Shown piece after piece: positions 9,238 to 18,205 of a DNA stretch of 47,128 nt (positions are counted from its first letter, which is position 1; each line of letters starts with the position of its first letter). The translations under genes were made by a program, and so were the position numbers. The notes below the pieces were generated by a model, which ran no database searches, had not been told where the DNA came from, and saw only the letters and a program-made list of their open reading frames with translations. Where the stretch lies: NCBI GenBank assembly GCA_035551475.1, contig DASZMX010000102.1, positions 1 to 47,128 of the forward strand, in the 5' to 3' direction. Origin of the DNA: DASZMX01 sp035551475 (GTDB lineage: Bacteria; Verrucomicrobiota; Verrucomicrobiia; Limisphaerales; Palsa-1400).

Positions 9238-11891
9238 GGCTCTGGCTTCAAGCCGTTTTGATCATGGCGCTGGCGTTAACGGCCTGCCGCCGGCCTGAAT
9301 ACAAGATGCTTGACAGTCGGCTGAAGATCGTGCCGCTCGACACCGACGCCGAGGAGTCCTATCTCGGGCTGGCGATCGATGGCGCGGGCCGGATGTTCGT
9401 CGGCGGACGCGAAGCGTTGTTCGTGTATGAGCCCGCGGCCCACGGACATTATAAAAAGCGTCAGGAGCTGCTGCGATTCCCGCCGGACACCTGGATTTAT
9501 AACATCGCCCTGCGCGGGCCTGATTTGTATCTCCTGACGGCCAGCGCGCTCTATATTGTTCCCGGCGGGGTGGCGCAACGGCAAAATCTGCACGCGCAAA
9601 AACTTCTGTGGGGCTTCCCGGATTTGCAATGCCACGCGGCCATGCACGGCCTGACGTTCGGCCCGGACGGGGATTTATACATCTCGATGGGTGACCCCGT
9701 CTGGTATCAAGTAAATTTTGGGCGGCCCGATCATTGGACGCATTGGACCTTTCACCACGGGCCGGCGGACGCGACCATGCCCTACGTCGGAACCGGCGGC
9801 GTCTTGCGCATGAGCCCGGATGGACGCGAGTTGTCGGTGTACGCCACCGGCACGCGCAACGATTGCGGCCTGGCCTTTGACGCGCAATGGAACCTGTTCG
9901 GGCCGGATAACGATCACGAGCAGAATTTCGACGAGTTTGTCCCGGGCCGGCTGCTGCACATCACGGAGCATGCCTATTTTAATTGGCCGCGCGGCTGGAT
10001 GACCGAGAAACAGCCGTGGCGCGCGGATTTGCTCCAAACCATGACCCCGCACCTCGGGCGCTACGTCCCCGTGGGGCTGTGCTATTACAACGATGAGTTT
10101 TTGCCCGCGGAATTTCGTAATTCCCTCTACGTGGCGCGGTGGGGGGTGCGAACGATTCCGCGTTACCCGCTGGAGGCGGCCGGCGATACGTTTCGCACCG
10201 AGGAAGCGCCGTTCCTGAAAGGGGCCGACGAAAGCATGGCGCGGCCGGTCAATGTGGTCGTGGGCCGCAGCGGGCGAATGTTCGGCGTGGTTTGCTATAT
10301 GCCGCACAATGACGGTTCGCCGCATTACAAAAGCGATCTGTTCATGATCACCACGGCGGAGGATCCCAGCGAGGCGCCCTTTCGCGCCTTCGACGAAACC
10401 AAAGCAACCTCCGACGAATTATTCGCGGAACTGGAAACGCCGTCCTGGGAGCGCCGTTTCCGGGCGCATGTCGAACTCACCCGGCGCGAGCCCGCCGCCG
10501 GAGCGGAAGCGGCGCGGCGGTTGGCCTTGGCCAGGAACGACTCGCGCGCGATGCTGCATTTAATCTGGCTGGCCGCCGCGCAAACCAACGCCGCCACCCG
10601 CGCCACGTTAATAGGTTTGACTCATAATCCCGTCGCCGCCGTGCGGCTCAATGCCGTCCGCGCCCTGGCCCGCTTTGGCGCCGGGGCCGCGGCTGACGAA
10701 GTGTTTGGCGCGGCTTTGGATGATCCCGACGCGCCGGTGCGGCTGGCCGGTCTCGCTGGGTTGATCGATCACGGCTCGCAACCGCCGTGGGCCAAAGTGG
10801 AGGCTCTGGCGGAAGGCACGCTCGACGCCATTGTCGAGGCCGGCACGCGCGGCAGCGGCTTAAAAATCGAGGATTGGGATTCTCCCGCCTGGCAGACGGC
10901 CGGGCAATCGCCGCATTGGGAAAATAGCAGTTACGAGCGTCAGGCGGCGGCGTTCCTGCTCCGCGCGAAAGGCTCCCCCGCGCAATGGGCCGAATTGTGC
11001 GAAGATCCCGATCCGCGCCGGCGTATTCTCGGCATTCTGGCGGTGGGTTTTCGCCTGACCAAACCGGAGCCCGACCAACCGCCCTCGCGCTGGGTCCCAA
11101 AATCCTCGGTCTTGACCGACGGCACGAATTATTTTGGCGCCGACCTGGTGCAGGGGCGCGACGAAGACCAACGGGTGTGCGCGGCGGCTGGAACCTTCAG
11201 CACGCAAGCCATCTGGCTCGCGGTCACCATGACGGACGAGGAGAAAAAATTGGTGGCGCTGCTGGAGCATCGGTTGTTGGACGGCAATAAAAACGTCGCG
11301 CGCCAGGCCTTGTTCTTTTTGCGCCTGATCCGCAATCGGGAAGCCGAACAAGTCCTGGCCACCGAGTGGGGTCTGGCCCGGCGGTTGCGCAGCCGACGCG
11401 CGCTGCCGAATTTCCGCGCGGCGACAGCCACCAATCTCCCGGCGGCCTTTCGCGAATTCGATTGGGCCAAGGAAGCCGCCGCAGGCAATCCACAACGCGG
11501 CCATGAAATGTTTTTAAGCCGCGGCTGCAACCGCTGCCATTCCATCGCCGCCGGCGACGGCGGGTCGGGCGGGCCCAGCCTGGCCGGCGCGGGCAGCCGC
11601 TTCAACGTCCCGTACTTGGCCGAGTCCGTGATGGCTCCCAACGCCGTGGTCTCGCCGCTCTTTCGCTGGACGGCGCTGCAATTGACCGGCGGCGAGGAAA
11701 TCAACGGCCTCGTCGTCAACGAAACTTCGGAAGAGCTGACCTTGCTTCTGCCCTCCACTGAACGCCGCGTCATCCGCCAGGATCAGGTGGAATCGCGCCA
11801 AGTGCAAAATCGCTCGCCCATGCCGGAGGGGCTAATTAACACGCCCGCGGATTTGCGCGATCTGCTGGCGTTTCTCACCAGCTTGCGCTAG
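9234..11891 (+). CDS. Lipoprotein with sorbosone-dehydrogenase-like propeller and C-terminal heme domain
   Basis: An 885-residue predicted lipoprotein. I place the start at the ATG overlapping the xseA stop because it opens a lipoprotein signal peptide (LIMALALTAC, lipid cysteine C18); the frame continues open upstream only as a shadow of xseA. Residues about 50-390 resemble the sorbosone/glucose dehydrogenase beta-propeller of PVC-group membrane-bound dehydrogenases (HGLTFGPDGDLYISMGDP, GTRNDCGLAFDAQWNLFGPDNDHE). The middle (about 400-700) reads as helical HEAT-like repeats. The C-terminal 140 residues form the PVC-type heme-binding domain, with a single CxxCH motif GCNRCHS (C765, C768, H769) and a likely distal methionine in NRSPMPEGL. 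It may oxidise an unknown sugar or alcohol at the periplasmic face and pass electrons to the heme. Substrate unknown. Confidence 0.85.
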   Translation: MRLWLQAVLIMALALTACRRPEYKMLDSRLKIVPLDTDAEESYLGLAIDGAGRMFVGGREALFVYEPAAHGHYKKRQELLRFPPDTWIYNIALRGPDLYLLTASALYIVPGGVAQRQNLHAQKLLWGFPDLQCHAAMHGLTFGPDGDLYISMGDPVWYQVNFGRPDHWTHWTFHHGPADATMPYVGTGGVLRMSPDGRELSVYATGTRNDCGLAFDAQWNLFGPDNDHEQNFDEFVPGRLLHITEHAYFNWPRGWMTEKQPWRADLLQTMTPHLGRYVPVGLCYYNDEFLPAEFRNSLYVARWGVRTIPRYPLEAAGDTFRTEEAPFLKGADESMARPVNVVVGRSGRMFGVVCYMPHNDGSPHYKSDLFMITTAEDPSEAPFRAFDETKATSDELFAELETPSWERRFRAHVELTRREPAAGAEAARRLALARNDSRAMLHLIWLAAAQTNAATRATLIGLTHNPVAAVRLNAVRALARFGAGAAADEVFGAALDDPDAPVRLAGLAGLIDHGSQPPWAKVEALAEGTLDAIVEAGTRGSGLKIEDWDSPAWQTAGQSPHWENSSYERQAAAFLLRAKGSPAQWAELCEDPDPRRRILGILAVGFRLTKPEPDQPPSRWVPKSSVLTDGTNYFGADLVQGRDEDQRVCAAAGTFSTQAIWLAVTMTDEEKKLVALLEHRLLDGNKNVARQALFFLRLIRNREAEQVLATEWGLARRLRSRRALPNFRAATATNLPAAFREFDWAKEAAAGNPQRGHEMFLSRGCNRCHSIAAGDGGSGGPSLAGAGSRFNVPYLAESVMAPNAVVSPLFRWTALQLTGGEEINGLVVNETSEELTLLLPSTERRVIRQDQVESRQVQNRSPMPEGLINTPADLRDLLAFLTSLR

Positions 11892-11959
11892 CGGGCCGCC
11901 GCCTCATTTTGCTTGAATATCGTGCGGCGCGGTGCGTCATTTGATTGGCTGCTGACATC

Positions 11960-13204
11960 ATGAAAACGTCCGCATTCTCGCAAGCTGGATTGCTGCTGTT
12001 GGGCGGCACGGCGGTGCTTCTGATCGGCGCGCTGGTCAAATTCGATCCCGCGCCGCCCCCCGTGAAGCCCGTGACGCTGGCAGCGCCCGCTCTCCCGCCC
12101 GAACCCGCGGAAGACGATTCCCTCGACGACCCTGGCAATCAGCCGTTGCCAGCAAACTTTCCCGCTGCCCTGGCGCAAGTGGTCAAGCTCACCCGGGCCG
12201 GCGTGCGCGAAGACGTGATCACCGCGTTCGTGGAAAATTCCAAGGAGCCTTTAACGCCCACGGCGGATGAAATTATTTATCTTCACCAAGTCGGCGTGGC
12301 GGAATCGGTGACAGCCGCGCTGGTGCGGCAGAAAGCCAAAGCGCCAACGCCCCTGATCGAGCCTGTCACCAATCAACCGGCGCCGGAAACCGAAGAAACA
12401 TCCGTCGCAGCCAATCCGGCGCCCACTCCCCCGCGAGCCTCTCCCGGCGGCGATGCAGCCAGCTTTTACAATGACCTGGCGCCTTACGGAAAGTGGGTCG
12501 AGAACACCGACTACGGCTGGGCATGGCAGCCCACCGTCGTCGAGGCGGTGCCGGACTGGCGTCCGTATCGCGACAACGGCCAGTGGGAATACACTGACGC
12601 CGGGTGGTATTGGCAGTCCGATTACCCGTGGGGTTGGGCGGCTTTTCATTATGGCCGCTGGTTCAACGATCCGGCGCAAGGCTGGCTCTGGCAGCCCGGC
12701 AATCGCTGGGCTCCAGCCTGGGTGACCTGGCGCAAATCAACCTCGCATTTCGGCTGGGCCCCCCTGCCCCCGGGAGTCAGCTTCAACGTGGAATTCACGC
12801 TCTTGCAAGAGCAGCATCTCCCCGCCTATCAAGCAGATTTTGGTTTGACGCCCAGCTCCTACACCTTCGTCCCCGCCGCCCATTTCCTCAGCCGCAATCT
12901 GGCGAAGTTCACCACCCCCGCGCAAAAGGCGCCAGCCTTGGTCGCCGCCAGCCGGCCAGTCAATCAATACAAAGTGGTCAATGCCGTCGTGCACAATGTC
13001 GGGCTGCAACCCCAGGAAGTGGCCGCTGCCGTGCATATGCCCGTCACGCCCCTGACCTTGCGGGACGCGCCCGCTCCGCCCCAGCGCAAATTCGACCTCG
13101 GCGCGCAGGAATTGGCCGTTTACCGTCCCGCGCGCCTTCCGGCTGAGGCGGCCCGTCCCGTTGCAACCTCGACCGGGAACGCCGCCAACAAAACCACCAA
13201 ATAG
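11960..13204 (+). CDS. DUF6600-like W-rich membrane-anchored protein
   Basis: A 414-residue protein of unknown function. I chose the ATG at 11960 over the TTG 15 nt upstream because it directly opens an N-terminal membrane anchor or signal segment (about 7-24). A helical region near residues 58-120 has a twofold pattern (ALAQVVKLTRAGVREDVITA, then EIIYLHQVGVAESVTAALV), an arrangement I associate with verrucomicrobial proteins. Residues about 168-270 hold the W/Y-rich repeats YGKWVENTDYGWAWQP, GQWEYTDAGWYWQSDYPWGW and RWFNDPAQGWLWQPG, which resemble DUF6600. The rest is proline-rich and ends without a CTERM signal. It is likely anchored in the inner membrane with an envelope-exposed domain. 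It ends 6 nt from the end of the convergent nitroreductase gene. Confidence 0.7.
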   Translation: MKTSAFSQAGLLLLGGTAVLLIGALVKFDPAPPPVKPVTLAAPALPPEPAEDDSLDDPGNQPLPANFPAALAQVVKLTRAGVREDVITAFVENSKEPLTPTADEIIYLHQVGVAESVTAALVRQKAKAPTPLIEPVTNQPAPETEETSVAANPAPTPPRASPGGDAASFYNDLAPYGKWVENTDYGWAWQPTVVEAVPDWRPYRDNGQWEYTDAGWYWQSDYPWGWAAFHYGRWFNDPAQGWLWQPGNRWAPAWVTWRKSTSHFGWAPLPPGVSFNVEFTLLQEQHLPAYQADFGLTPSSYTFVPAAHFLSRNLAKFTTPAQKAPALVAASRPVNQYKVVNAVVHNVGLQPQEVAAAVHMPVTPLTLRDAPAPPQRKFDLGAQELAVYRPARLPAEAARPVATSTGNAANKTTK

Positions 13205-13210
13205 CGTCTC

Positions 13211-13864
13211 TCAGACATGAACAAAGACCTGTTCCTTCGGGAAACGGACTTTGGGGAAACTCGCATATTTGTCCGCCGGCGAACGGTAGCCCACCGCCGC
13301 GATGACCGCGGAGGCGAGCCCTTTTTGCCGAAGGCCAAGAATTTCATCAAATTGGGCGCGATCAAAACCTTCCATCGGGCACGCGTCAACACCCAGAAGC
13401 GCGGCGCTCGTCAAAAGATTCCCCAACGCGATGTAAGCCTGATTGCGGGCCCAGGCGGCGCGGCCGGCTTCATCCTGGCCGTTCACGATCGAGCCCACGA
13501 GCATCGCGCGGAAGGGAGCAAGATCAGTGAGCGCCACCCCGCGCACCTCGGAGGTTCGCTCGAGAAAAGCGTCCACCTCGGCTTCGCCAAACTTGCTTTT
13601 GGCGGCGAAAACAACGAGGTGCGACGCTTCCACAATTTGCGCCTGCCCGTACCCCGCCGCCTGCAGCCGCGCGCGCACTGCCGGGTCCTCCACCACAATG
13701 AACGCCCATGGCTGAAGCCCGGCGCTGGACGGCGTGAGCGTCAACGCTTCCTCGATTGCGGCCCAATTACCCGGGCTGATTTTGCGCTGGGCATCAAACT
13801 GCTTGGTGGCATATCGCCAGTTGAGTTGATGCATTAATTGGCTGGTTGGAATGGCCGTATTCAT
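13211..13864 (-). CDS. Nitroreductase-family NAD(P)H oxidoreductase
   Basis: A 217-residue FMN-dependent nitroreductase-family enzyme, likely reducing quinones, nitroaromatics or similar electrophiles with NAD(P)H. Visible family blocks are the N-terminal LNWRYATKQFD with the FMN-binding RYATK, the dimer-interface block LTPSSAGLQPWAFIVV, and the C-terminal ALLGVDACPMEGFD and AVIAAVGYRSPADKYA. Length and motif order match NfsB/YdgI-like proteins. The gene starts 8 nt after the pirin stop on the same strand, and the pair diverges from a LysR regulator. This layout suggests an inducible redox or electrophile stress response. The physiological substrate is not readable from sequence. Confidence 0.9.
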   Translation of the reverse strand: MNTAIPTSQLMHQLNWRYATKQFDAQRKISPGNWAAIEEALTLTPSSAGLQPWAFIVVEDPAVRARLQAAGYGQAQIVEASHLVVFAAKSKFGEAEVDAFLERTSEVRGVALTDLAPFRAMLVGSIVNGQDEAGRAAWARNQAYIALGNLLTSAALLGVDACPMEGFDRAQFDEILGLRQKGLASAVIAAVGYRSPADKYASFPKVRFPKEQVFVHV

Positions 13865-13872
13865 GGTTTTTT

Positions 13873-14565
13873 TCAGTTAAGGTCAAACATAAGGACTTGC
13901 GCCCGATCCAGGGCTTTCACCGTCAAGGCGTCGGCGCCGTCCACCGCCGCCGCGTCTCCGCCGGACAACGTCTGGCCGTTCAACTCCACCTTCCCCTCAG
14001 CCACATGCAGCCACGCATGGCGCTGCGCTGCCAACGGCCGGTTCACTTGCTCGCCCGGTTCCAACTTGGCGAGCCAAAGGTCCGCGTCCGCGTGCACCGC
14101 CATGGATCCCTCGCGCCCTTCTTTGCTGGCGACCAAATGCCACTGCCCGGAGGCGGCGGCGCCGAAGGACTTCTCGGCGTAACGCGGCTTGACGCCTTTT
14201 TCGTCGGGCTGAATCCAGATTTGCAGCAAGTGCGCCGCTTCCTCTTTCGAAGGATTGAACTCGCTGTGCTGCACGCCGCTGCCGGCGGCCATGTACTGGG
14301 CCTCGCCCGCGCGGATGACGCGGCCATTGCCCATCGAATCCTTGTGCTGGAGCGAACCGCTCAACATGTAGGTGATGATCTCCATGTCGCGATGCGGATG
14401 CGCGCCGAAGCCGTGCCCCGGCATCACCACGTCGTCATTGATGACGCGCAGGCTGCGATAACCCATCCATTGCGGATCATAATAATCCGCGAAGCTGAAA
14501 CTATGATACGTGTCGAGCCAGCCGTGATTCGCGTGGCCCCTTTCGTTTGCTCTTCTAATTTTCAT
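13873..14565 (-). CDS. Pirin family protein (YhhW-like)
   Basis: A 230-residue bicupin of the pirin family; members such as E. coli YhhW have quercetin 2,3-dioxygenase activity in vitro, with physiological role unclear. The metal ligands of the N-terminal cupin are all present: HPH (H56, H58) in FGAHPHRDMEIIT, and QHSE (H100, E102) in GSGVQHSEFNP. The opening HGWLDTYHSFSFADYYDP is the usual pirin start. It is the first gene of a two-gene operon with the nitroreductase and is divergent from a LysR regulator 84 nt away, which likely controls it. Confidence 0.92.
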   Translation of the reverse strand: MKIRRANERGHANHGWLDTYHSFSFADYYDPQWMGYRSLRVINDDVVMPGHGFGAHPHRDMEIITYMLSGSLQHKDSMGNGRVIRAGEAQYMAAGSGVQHSEFNPSKEEAAHLLQIWIQPDEKGVKPRYAEKSFGAAASGQWHLVASKEGREGSMAVHADADLWLAKLEPGEQVNRPLAAQRHAWLHVAEGKVELNGQTLSGGDAAAVDGADALTVKALDRAQVLMFDLN

Positions 14566-14598
14566 GCCCTCAGCCTACCGCGCCCCCGCCCGGGCCGT

Positions 14599-14613
14599 GA
14601 AATATCATGTTTC
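14599..14613. promoter_or_regulatory. Palindrome midway in the pirin-lysR divergent region (candidate LysR operator)
   Basis: GAAATATCATGTTTC is a 15-bp palindrome with one mismatched pair. Its centre (14606) is almost exactly the middle of the 84-bp intergenic region (14566-14649). LysR-type regulators usually bind an imperfect dyad between themselves and a divergent target. The position and symmetry fit; the regulator's identity as binder is inferred. Confidence 0.45.
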
Positions 14614-14649
14614 TTGCCTCACCATAACTTTTAGGCATGCTGCCCCGCG

Positions 14650-15537
14650 ATGGAACTGCGCCACCTCCGTTACTTCGCCGCCGTGGCGGAGGAGGAGAAC
14701 GTCTCGCGCGCCGCCGGCCGGTTGCACGTCTCCCAGCCGGGCTTGAGCCGGCAAATTCACGACTTGGAGGAGGAGCTGGGTTTTCCGCTGTTCGCGCGCA
14801 GCGCCAAATCCGTGCGCTTGACAGACGCGGGAAAAGTTTTTCTCGGCGAAGCGCGGGCGGTGTTGCAGCGCGTGGATGAAGCGGTCGCGGCGGCGCGCGC
14901 CGCGGCCAAAGGCGCCGAGGACGAAATCAAGGTCGGGTACGCGCCATCGTTGACGGTGCAAATTCTGCCGGCGACGCTCCGAATTTTTCAGGCCAAATTT
15001 CCGCGCGTCCGCGTGGCCTTGCATGATTTATCGACGGAAGAAATTCTCACCGCGGTGCGCGCGCGCCAGTTGCACGCCGGCCTGCTGGTGCGTCCGCCGC
15101 GGCGGATGTTGCAGGAATTGCAGTTCAAGGAGCTGGCGCGCTATCCCATTCGCGTCGTGGTGGCGCCGCGGCATCCCCTGGCCAAAGCCCGGGTCTTAAG
15201 CCTCGCGCAAATCGCCGCCGAACCGCTCCTCGCCTACAGCCGCAAGGAGTACCCGGAATATCACGAACTTCTGGAAGAGGTGTTCGGAAACACGCGTTTA
15301 AAACCGAAAATCGCGGAAGAGCACGACGGAGTCACCAGCATTATTGCGGCGGTGGAATCGGGACGGGGCATCGCCTTGGCGCCCAGCTGCATCGCGTGCA
15401 TGGTCGGGCCTCGCCTGAAGCTGATCCCCGTGCGCGAGACGCTGCCGGAGATTGTGATCGGCGCCGCGTGGCGCAAAGGGCCGGCGCCCCTGTTGCTGGA
15501 GGAATTTCTCGCTGCCGCCGCGACCGCGGGAGACTAA
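14650..15537 (+). CDS. LysR-family transcriptional regulator
   Basis: A 295-residue LysR-type regulator of normal length. The N-terminal winged helix-turn-helix is clear (MELRHLRYFAAVAEEENVS, then AAGRLHVSQPGLSRQIHDLE, residues 1-60), followed by the linker helix and a periplasmic-binding-protein-like effector domain. The ATG at 14650 is supported by the family's standard start. It diverges from the pirin-nitroreductase operon, which is its likely target, and a palindrome lies midway in the shared 84-bp region. The effector is unknown; a redox-active or aromatic signal would fit the neighbours. Confidence 0.93.
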   Translation: MELRHLRYFAAVAEEENVSRAAGRLHVSQPGLSRQIHDLEEELGFPLFARSAKSVRLTDAGKVFLGEARAVLQRVDEAVAAARAAAKGAEDEIKVGYAPSLTVQILPATLRIFQAKFPRVRVALHDLSTEEILTAVRARQLHAGLLVRPPRRMLQELQFKELARYPIRVVVAPRHPLAKARVLSLAQIAAEPLLAYSRKEYPEYHELLEEVFGNTRLKPKIAEEHDGVTSIIAAVESGRGIALAPSCIACMVGPRLKLIPVRETLPEIVIGAAWRKGPAPLLLEEFLAAAATAGD

Positions 15538-15550
15538 GCCGCGCCGCCGG

Positions 15551-17869
15551 TTAAAATTCCCGCAAGCTGCCGTCCAAACGCAGCGCGTGATTTTTCTTCA
15601 GCGCGAATTCATGCGTGGCGTCGCCATAGCGGACGCGGCAGGGTTGTCCGCCCAGAGAGTGAATCGAGGCCCGTTCCAGTTTTCCGTGTTGCCACGCCAC
15701 ATCGACCTCGAAATTTCCCCGCGCGCGCAACCCTTTCACCTCGCCATCGGGCCACGCGGACGGGAGCGCCGGCAGCAATTCGATTTCGCCGTTCTGGCTT
15801 TGCACCAGCATTTCGGCAATGCCTGCCGCGCCGCCGAAATTGCCGTCAATTTGAAAGGGCGGATGCGCGTCAAACATATCCGGATACGTGCGTTCGGGGC
15901 TGAGTAGAAATTGCAGGATGCGATACGCATGATCGCCGTCGTGCAGGCGAGCCCACAGGCAAAGGCGCCAGGCCGTGGCCCAGCCGGTGGCTTTGTCGCC
16001 CCGCAGCTCCAGCGATTTCCTGGCGGCGGCGGCGAGGGCGGGCGTTTGCCGCCAGTCAATTTGCGCGCTCGGGAACAGCCCGTAAAGATGCGAGACGTGA
16101 CGGTGATTTATCTCCACTCCCGGCGTCGTGTCCCAATCTTTCAGCCATTCCTGCAACTGGCCGGCCGAGCCGATCTGCAACGGCGCCAGCCGGGCGCGGG
16201 CCGCGGCGGCCTCGGCGCGCAAACCGTCATCCACGCCGAGAATTTCCGCGGCGCGAATCGTGTTGCTGAATAGGTCGCGCAGAATTTCCAAATCCATCGT
16301 CGGCCCCGCGCATATGCTTGACTTGCCCTCCGGATGGCCGTTTTCCGGCGAGATGGAAGGGCTGGTGACCAGCCAATGGCGGGTGGGCTCCTCCACCAGC
16401 GTGTCCAGGAAGAATTGCGTGGCGCCTTTGAGGGCGGGGTAAATTTTCCGCAAATACGACCGGTCGTCAGTGAACAAATAATGCTCCCAAAGATTCTGGC
16501 AAAGCCACGCCCCGCCGGACGGCCACATGCCCCAATACGGCCCATCCACGGGCGCGGCGGCGCGCCACAAATCCGTGTTGTGATGGGTCACCCAGCCGCG
16601 CGCGCCGTACATCGTGGCCGCCGTGCGCGCCCCGGTTTGCGTCAAGTCCAGGACCATCGCCGCCAAAGGCGCCACGCATTCGCCGAGGTTGCCGGTCTCC
16701 GCCGGCCAATAATTCATTTCGGTGTTGATATTGATGGTGTATTTGCAACCCCACGGCGGATTCATGGAATCATTCCACAGGCCTTGCAAATTCGCGGGCT
16801 GGCTGCCCGGGCGGGAACACGACAGGAGCAAATACCGCGCAAATTGAAAATAAAGCGCCGCCAATTGCGGATCGCGCCCCGCGCCAAAATGGGCGATGCG
16901 CTCGTCCGTGGGCCGCGCCGCCGCCTCCGCCGGGCCGCCCAACGTCAAATGCACGCGATCAAACATCGCGCGTTGCGCGGCGACATGATCTCGCAAAAGT
17001 TTTGCATAGGATTTGCCCGCCGCCACCTTGATCTGGCGCGCCGTGATGGCCGCAGGCTCTCCGCTGACATCGTGAAAATTCTTGTAGCTGGTCGCCATCG
17101 CCAGCAGCAGGGTCGCCGCATCGGCCCCACGCACCCGCACCGCCCCCGGCTCCGTGGTCACCTCGCCCTGAGTGGCCTCCACCCGCAACCGCGCCTCGAA
17201 GGTCAGCGCGCCGGGAATGCCGGCGGCCCCGGCATTGGTTCCATGGAGAACCAACACGTTGCCTCGTTCCGCGGAAACGCTCGCGCGCTGCGGGGTGGTC
17301 ATCGCGGCGCCAAATGTGATCTGCCCCGGCCGATCCGCTGTCAAGCGCACGACAATCACCTGGTCGGCGGGGCTGGCGAAAATCTCGCGGTGAAAATGCA
17401 CGCCGTTCGATGTGTAATTGACAGAAGCCACTGCGCGCTCCAGGTCCAAATCCCGCCGGTAATCCGCCGCCGCCTCGCCCCCGGGGAATTCCAGGCGCAG
17501 ATCGCCCACTGTTTCATAAGGCATCTGGGTCAGGGGCCGCGCCATCATGTCCCGGCTGATCAGCGCCTGCGCGGCGTCATACTCGCCGTCGAAGATCAAC
17601 TGCCGCACTTTCGGCAGGGCGGCGAGTGAATTGGTGTTGTCGGGCGTGTAGGGTCCGCCGGCGGAAAGCGTGTCCTCGTTCAACTGCAAATGCTCCGCTG
17701 CCACGCCGCCAAACACCATGGCCCCAAGGCGTCCGTTGCCAATGGGCAGCGCCTCCGTCCATTTCCGGGCCGGGGAGCGATACCACAGGGTCAAATCGTT
17801 GCTTTGAGCGGAGACAAAGCAGGTCAGGCCGAAGAGGGCGGCGGCCAGCGCGCGGGAGACGGTGAACAT
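15551..17869 (-). CDS. Secreted GH95 alpha-L-fucosidase
   Basis: A 772-residue GH95-family enzyme, which removes terminal alpha-L-fucose (typically alpha-1,2) by inversion. The frame is open upstream to 17980, but the ATG at 17869 opens a signal peptide (FTVSRALAAALFGLTCFVSA) and is the better start. The N-terminal beta-domain has the hallmark WTEALPIGNGRLGAMVFGG and LNEDTLSAGGP. The (alpha/alpha)6 barrel carries TININTEMNYWPAE, matching the catalytic asparagines of characterised members, SPSISPENGHP with the probable catalytic acid glutamate, and PPFQIDGNFGG near the C-terminus. Family length is normal and there is no binding module. It ends 13 nt from the convergent lysR gene. It adds fucosylated glycans (algal or mucin-type) to the likely substrates of this organism. 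Confidence 0.93.
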   Translation of the reverse strand: MFTVSRALAAALFGLTCFVSAQSNDLTLWYRSPARKWTEALPIGNGRLGAMVFGGVAAEHLQLNEDTLSAGGPYTPDNTNSLAALPKVRQLIFDGEYDAAQALISRDMMARPLTQMPYETVGDLRLEFPGGEAAADYRRDLDLERAVASVNYTSNGVHFHREIFASPADQVIVVRLTADRPGQITFGAAMTTPQRASVSAERGNVLVLHGTNAGAAGIPGALTFEARLRVEATQGEVTTEPGAVRVRGADAATLLLAMATSYKNFHDVSGEPAAITARQIKVAAGKSYAKLLRDHVAAQRAMFDRVHLTLGGPAEAAARPTDERIAHFGAGRDPQLAALYFQFARYLLLSCSRPGSQPANLQGLWNDSMNPPWGCKYTININTEMNYWPAETGNLGECVAPLAAMVLDLTQTGARTAATMYGARGWVTHHNTDLWRAAAPVDGPYWGMWPSGGAWLCQNLWEHYLFTDDRSYLRKIYPALKGATQFFLDTLVEEPTRHWLVTSPSISPENGHPEGKSSICAGPTMDLEILRDLFSNTIRAAEILGVDDGLRAEAAAARARLAPLQIGSAGQLQEWLKDWDTTPGVEINHRHVSHLYGLFPSAQIDWRQTPALAAAARKSLELRGDKATGWATAWRLCLWARLHDGDHAYRILQFLLSPERTYPDMFDAHPPFQIDGNFGGAAGIAEMLVQSQNGEIELLPALPSAWPDGEVKGLRARGNFEVDVAWQHGKLERASIHSLGGQPCRVRYGDATHEFALKKNHALRLDGSLREF

Positions 17870-18030
17870 GCCGCCAATTTGAAATAGGCCTCGCGGCGCG
17901 TCGAGACGAAATGAGGGGTTAATCTCCCTTTTCCAAGCCGGGGCCAATCTCCGCCGCGCTTTTCCCTCTCTGCCGCGCAAACACCCCTCTCGCCTACGGC
18001 GTCGCGCAACTCACTGGCGTTATGCTTTTC

Positions 18031-18195
18031 TCAGGCTTCCTGTTGGCCGGACCAATCGCCCAGGCGCAGGAATTCCCTGACTTTGCGTCGTTCGTAACGA
18101 CTCTTTTGTGGTTTTGCCGGCCGATTCTCGACCTGACGGAAGGGATGCTTGTTGTTGTGAACGGACTCGTGAATCAAGTTCAGCGTTTTCGTCAT
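18031..18195 (-). CDS. Small basic protein downstream of prmA (54 aa, unknown)
   Basis: A 54-codon ORF starting with ATG 10 nt after the prmA stop, with AAGGAAAAAG immediately upstream as a good ribosome-binding site overlapping that stop. It begins MTKTLNLIHESVHNNKHPF and its second half is strongly basic and amphipathic, including RYERRKVREFLRLGDW. There is no signal peptide or membrane segment. I do not recognise the family. The spacing, the Shine-Dalgarno-like sequence and the operon position behind waaA, peroxiredoxin and prmA support a real gene. Net positive charge would suit a nucleic-acid- or ribosome-associated role, but that is only a guess. Confidence 0.6.
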   Translation of the reverse strand: MTKTLNLIHESVHNNKHPFRQVENRPAKPQKSRYERRKVREFLRLGDWSGQQEA

Positions 18196-18205
18196 AACTT
18201 TTTCC

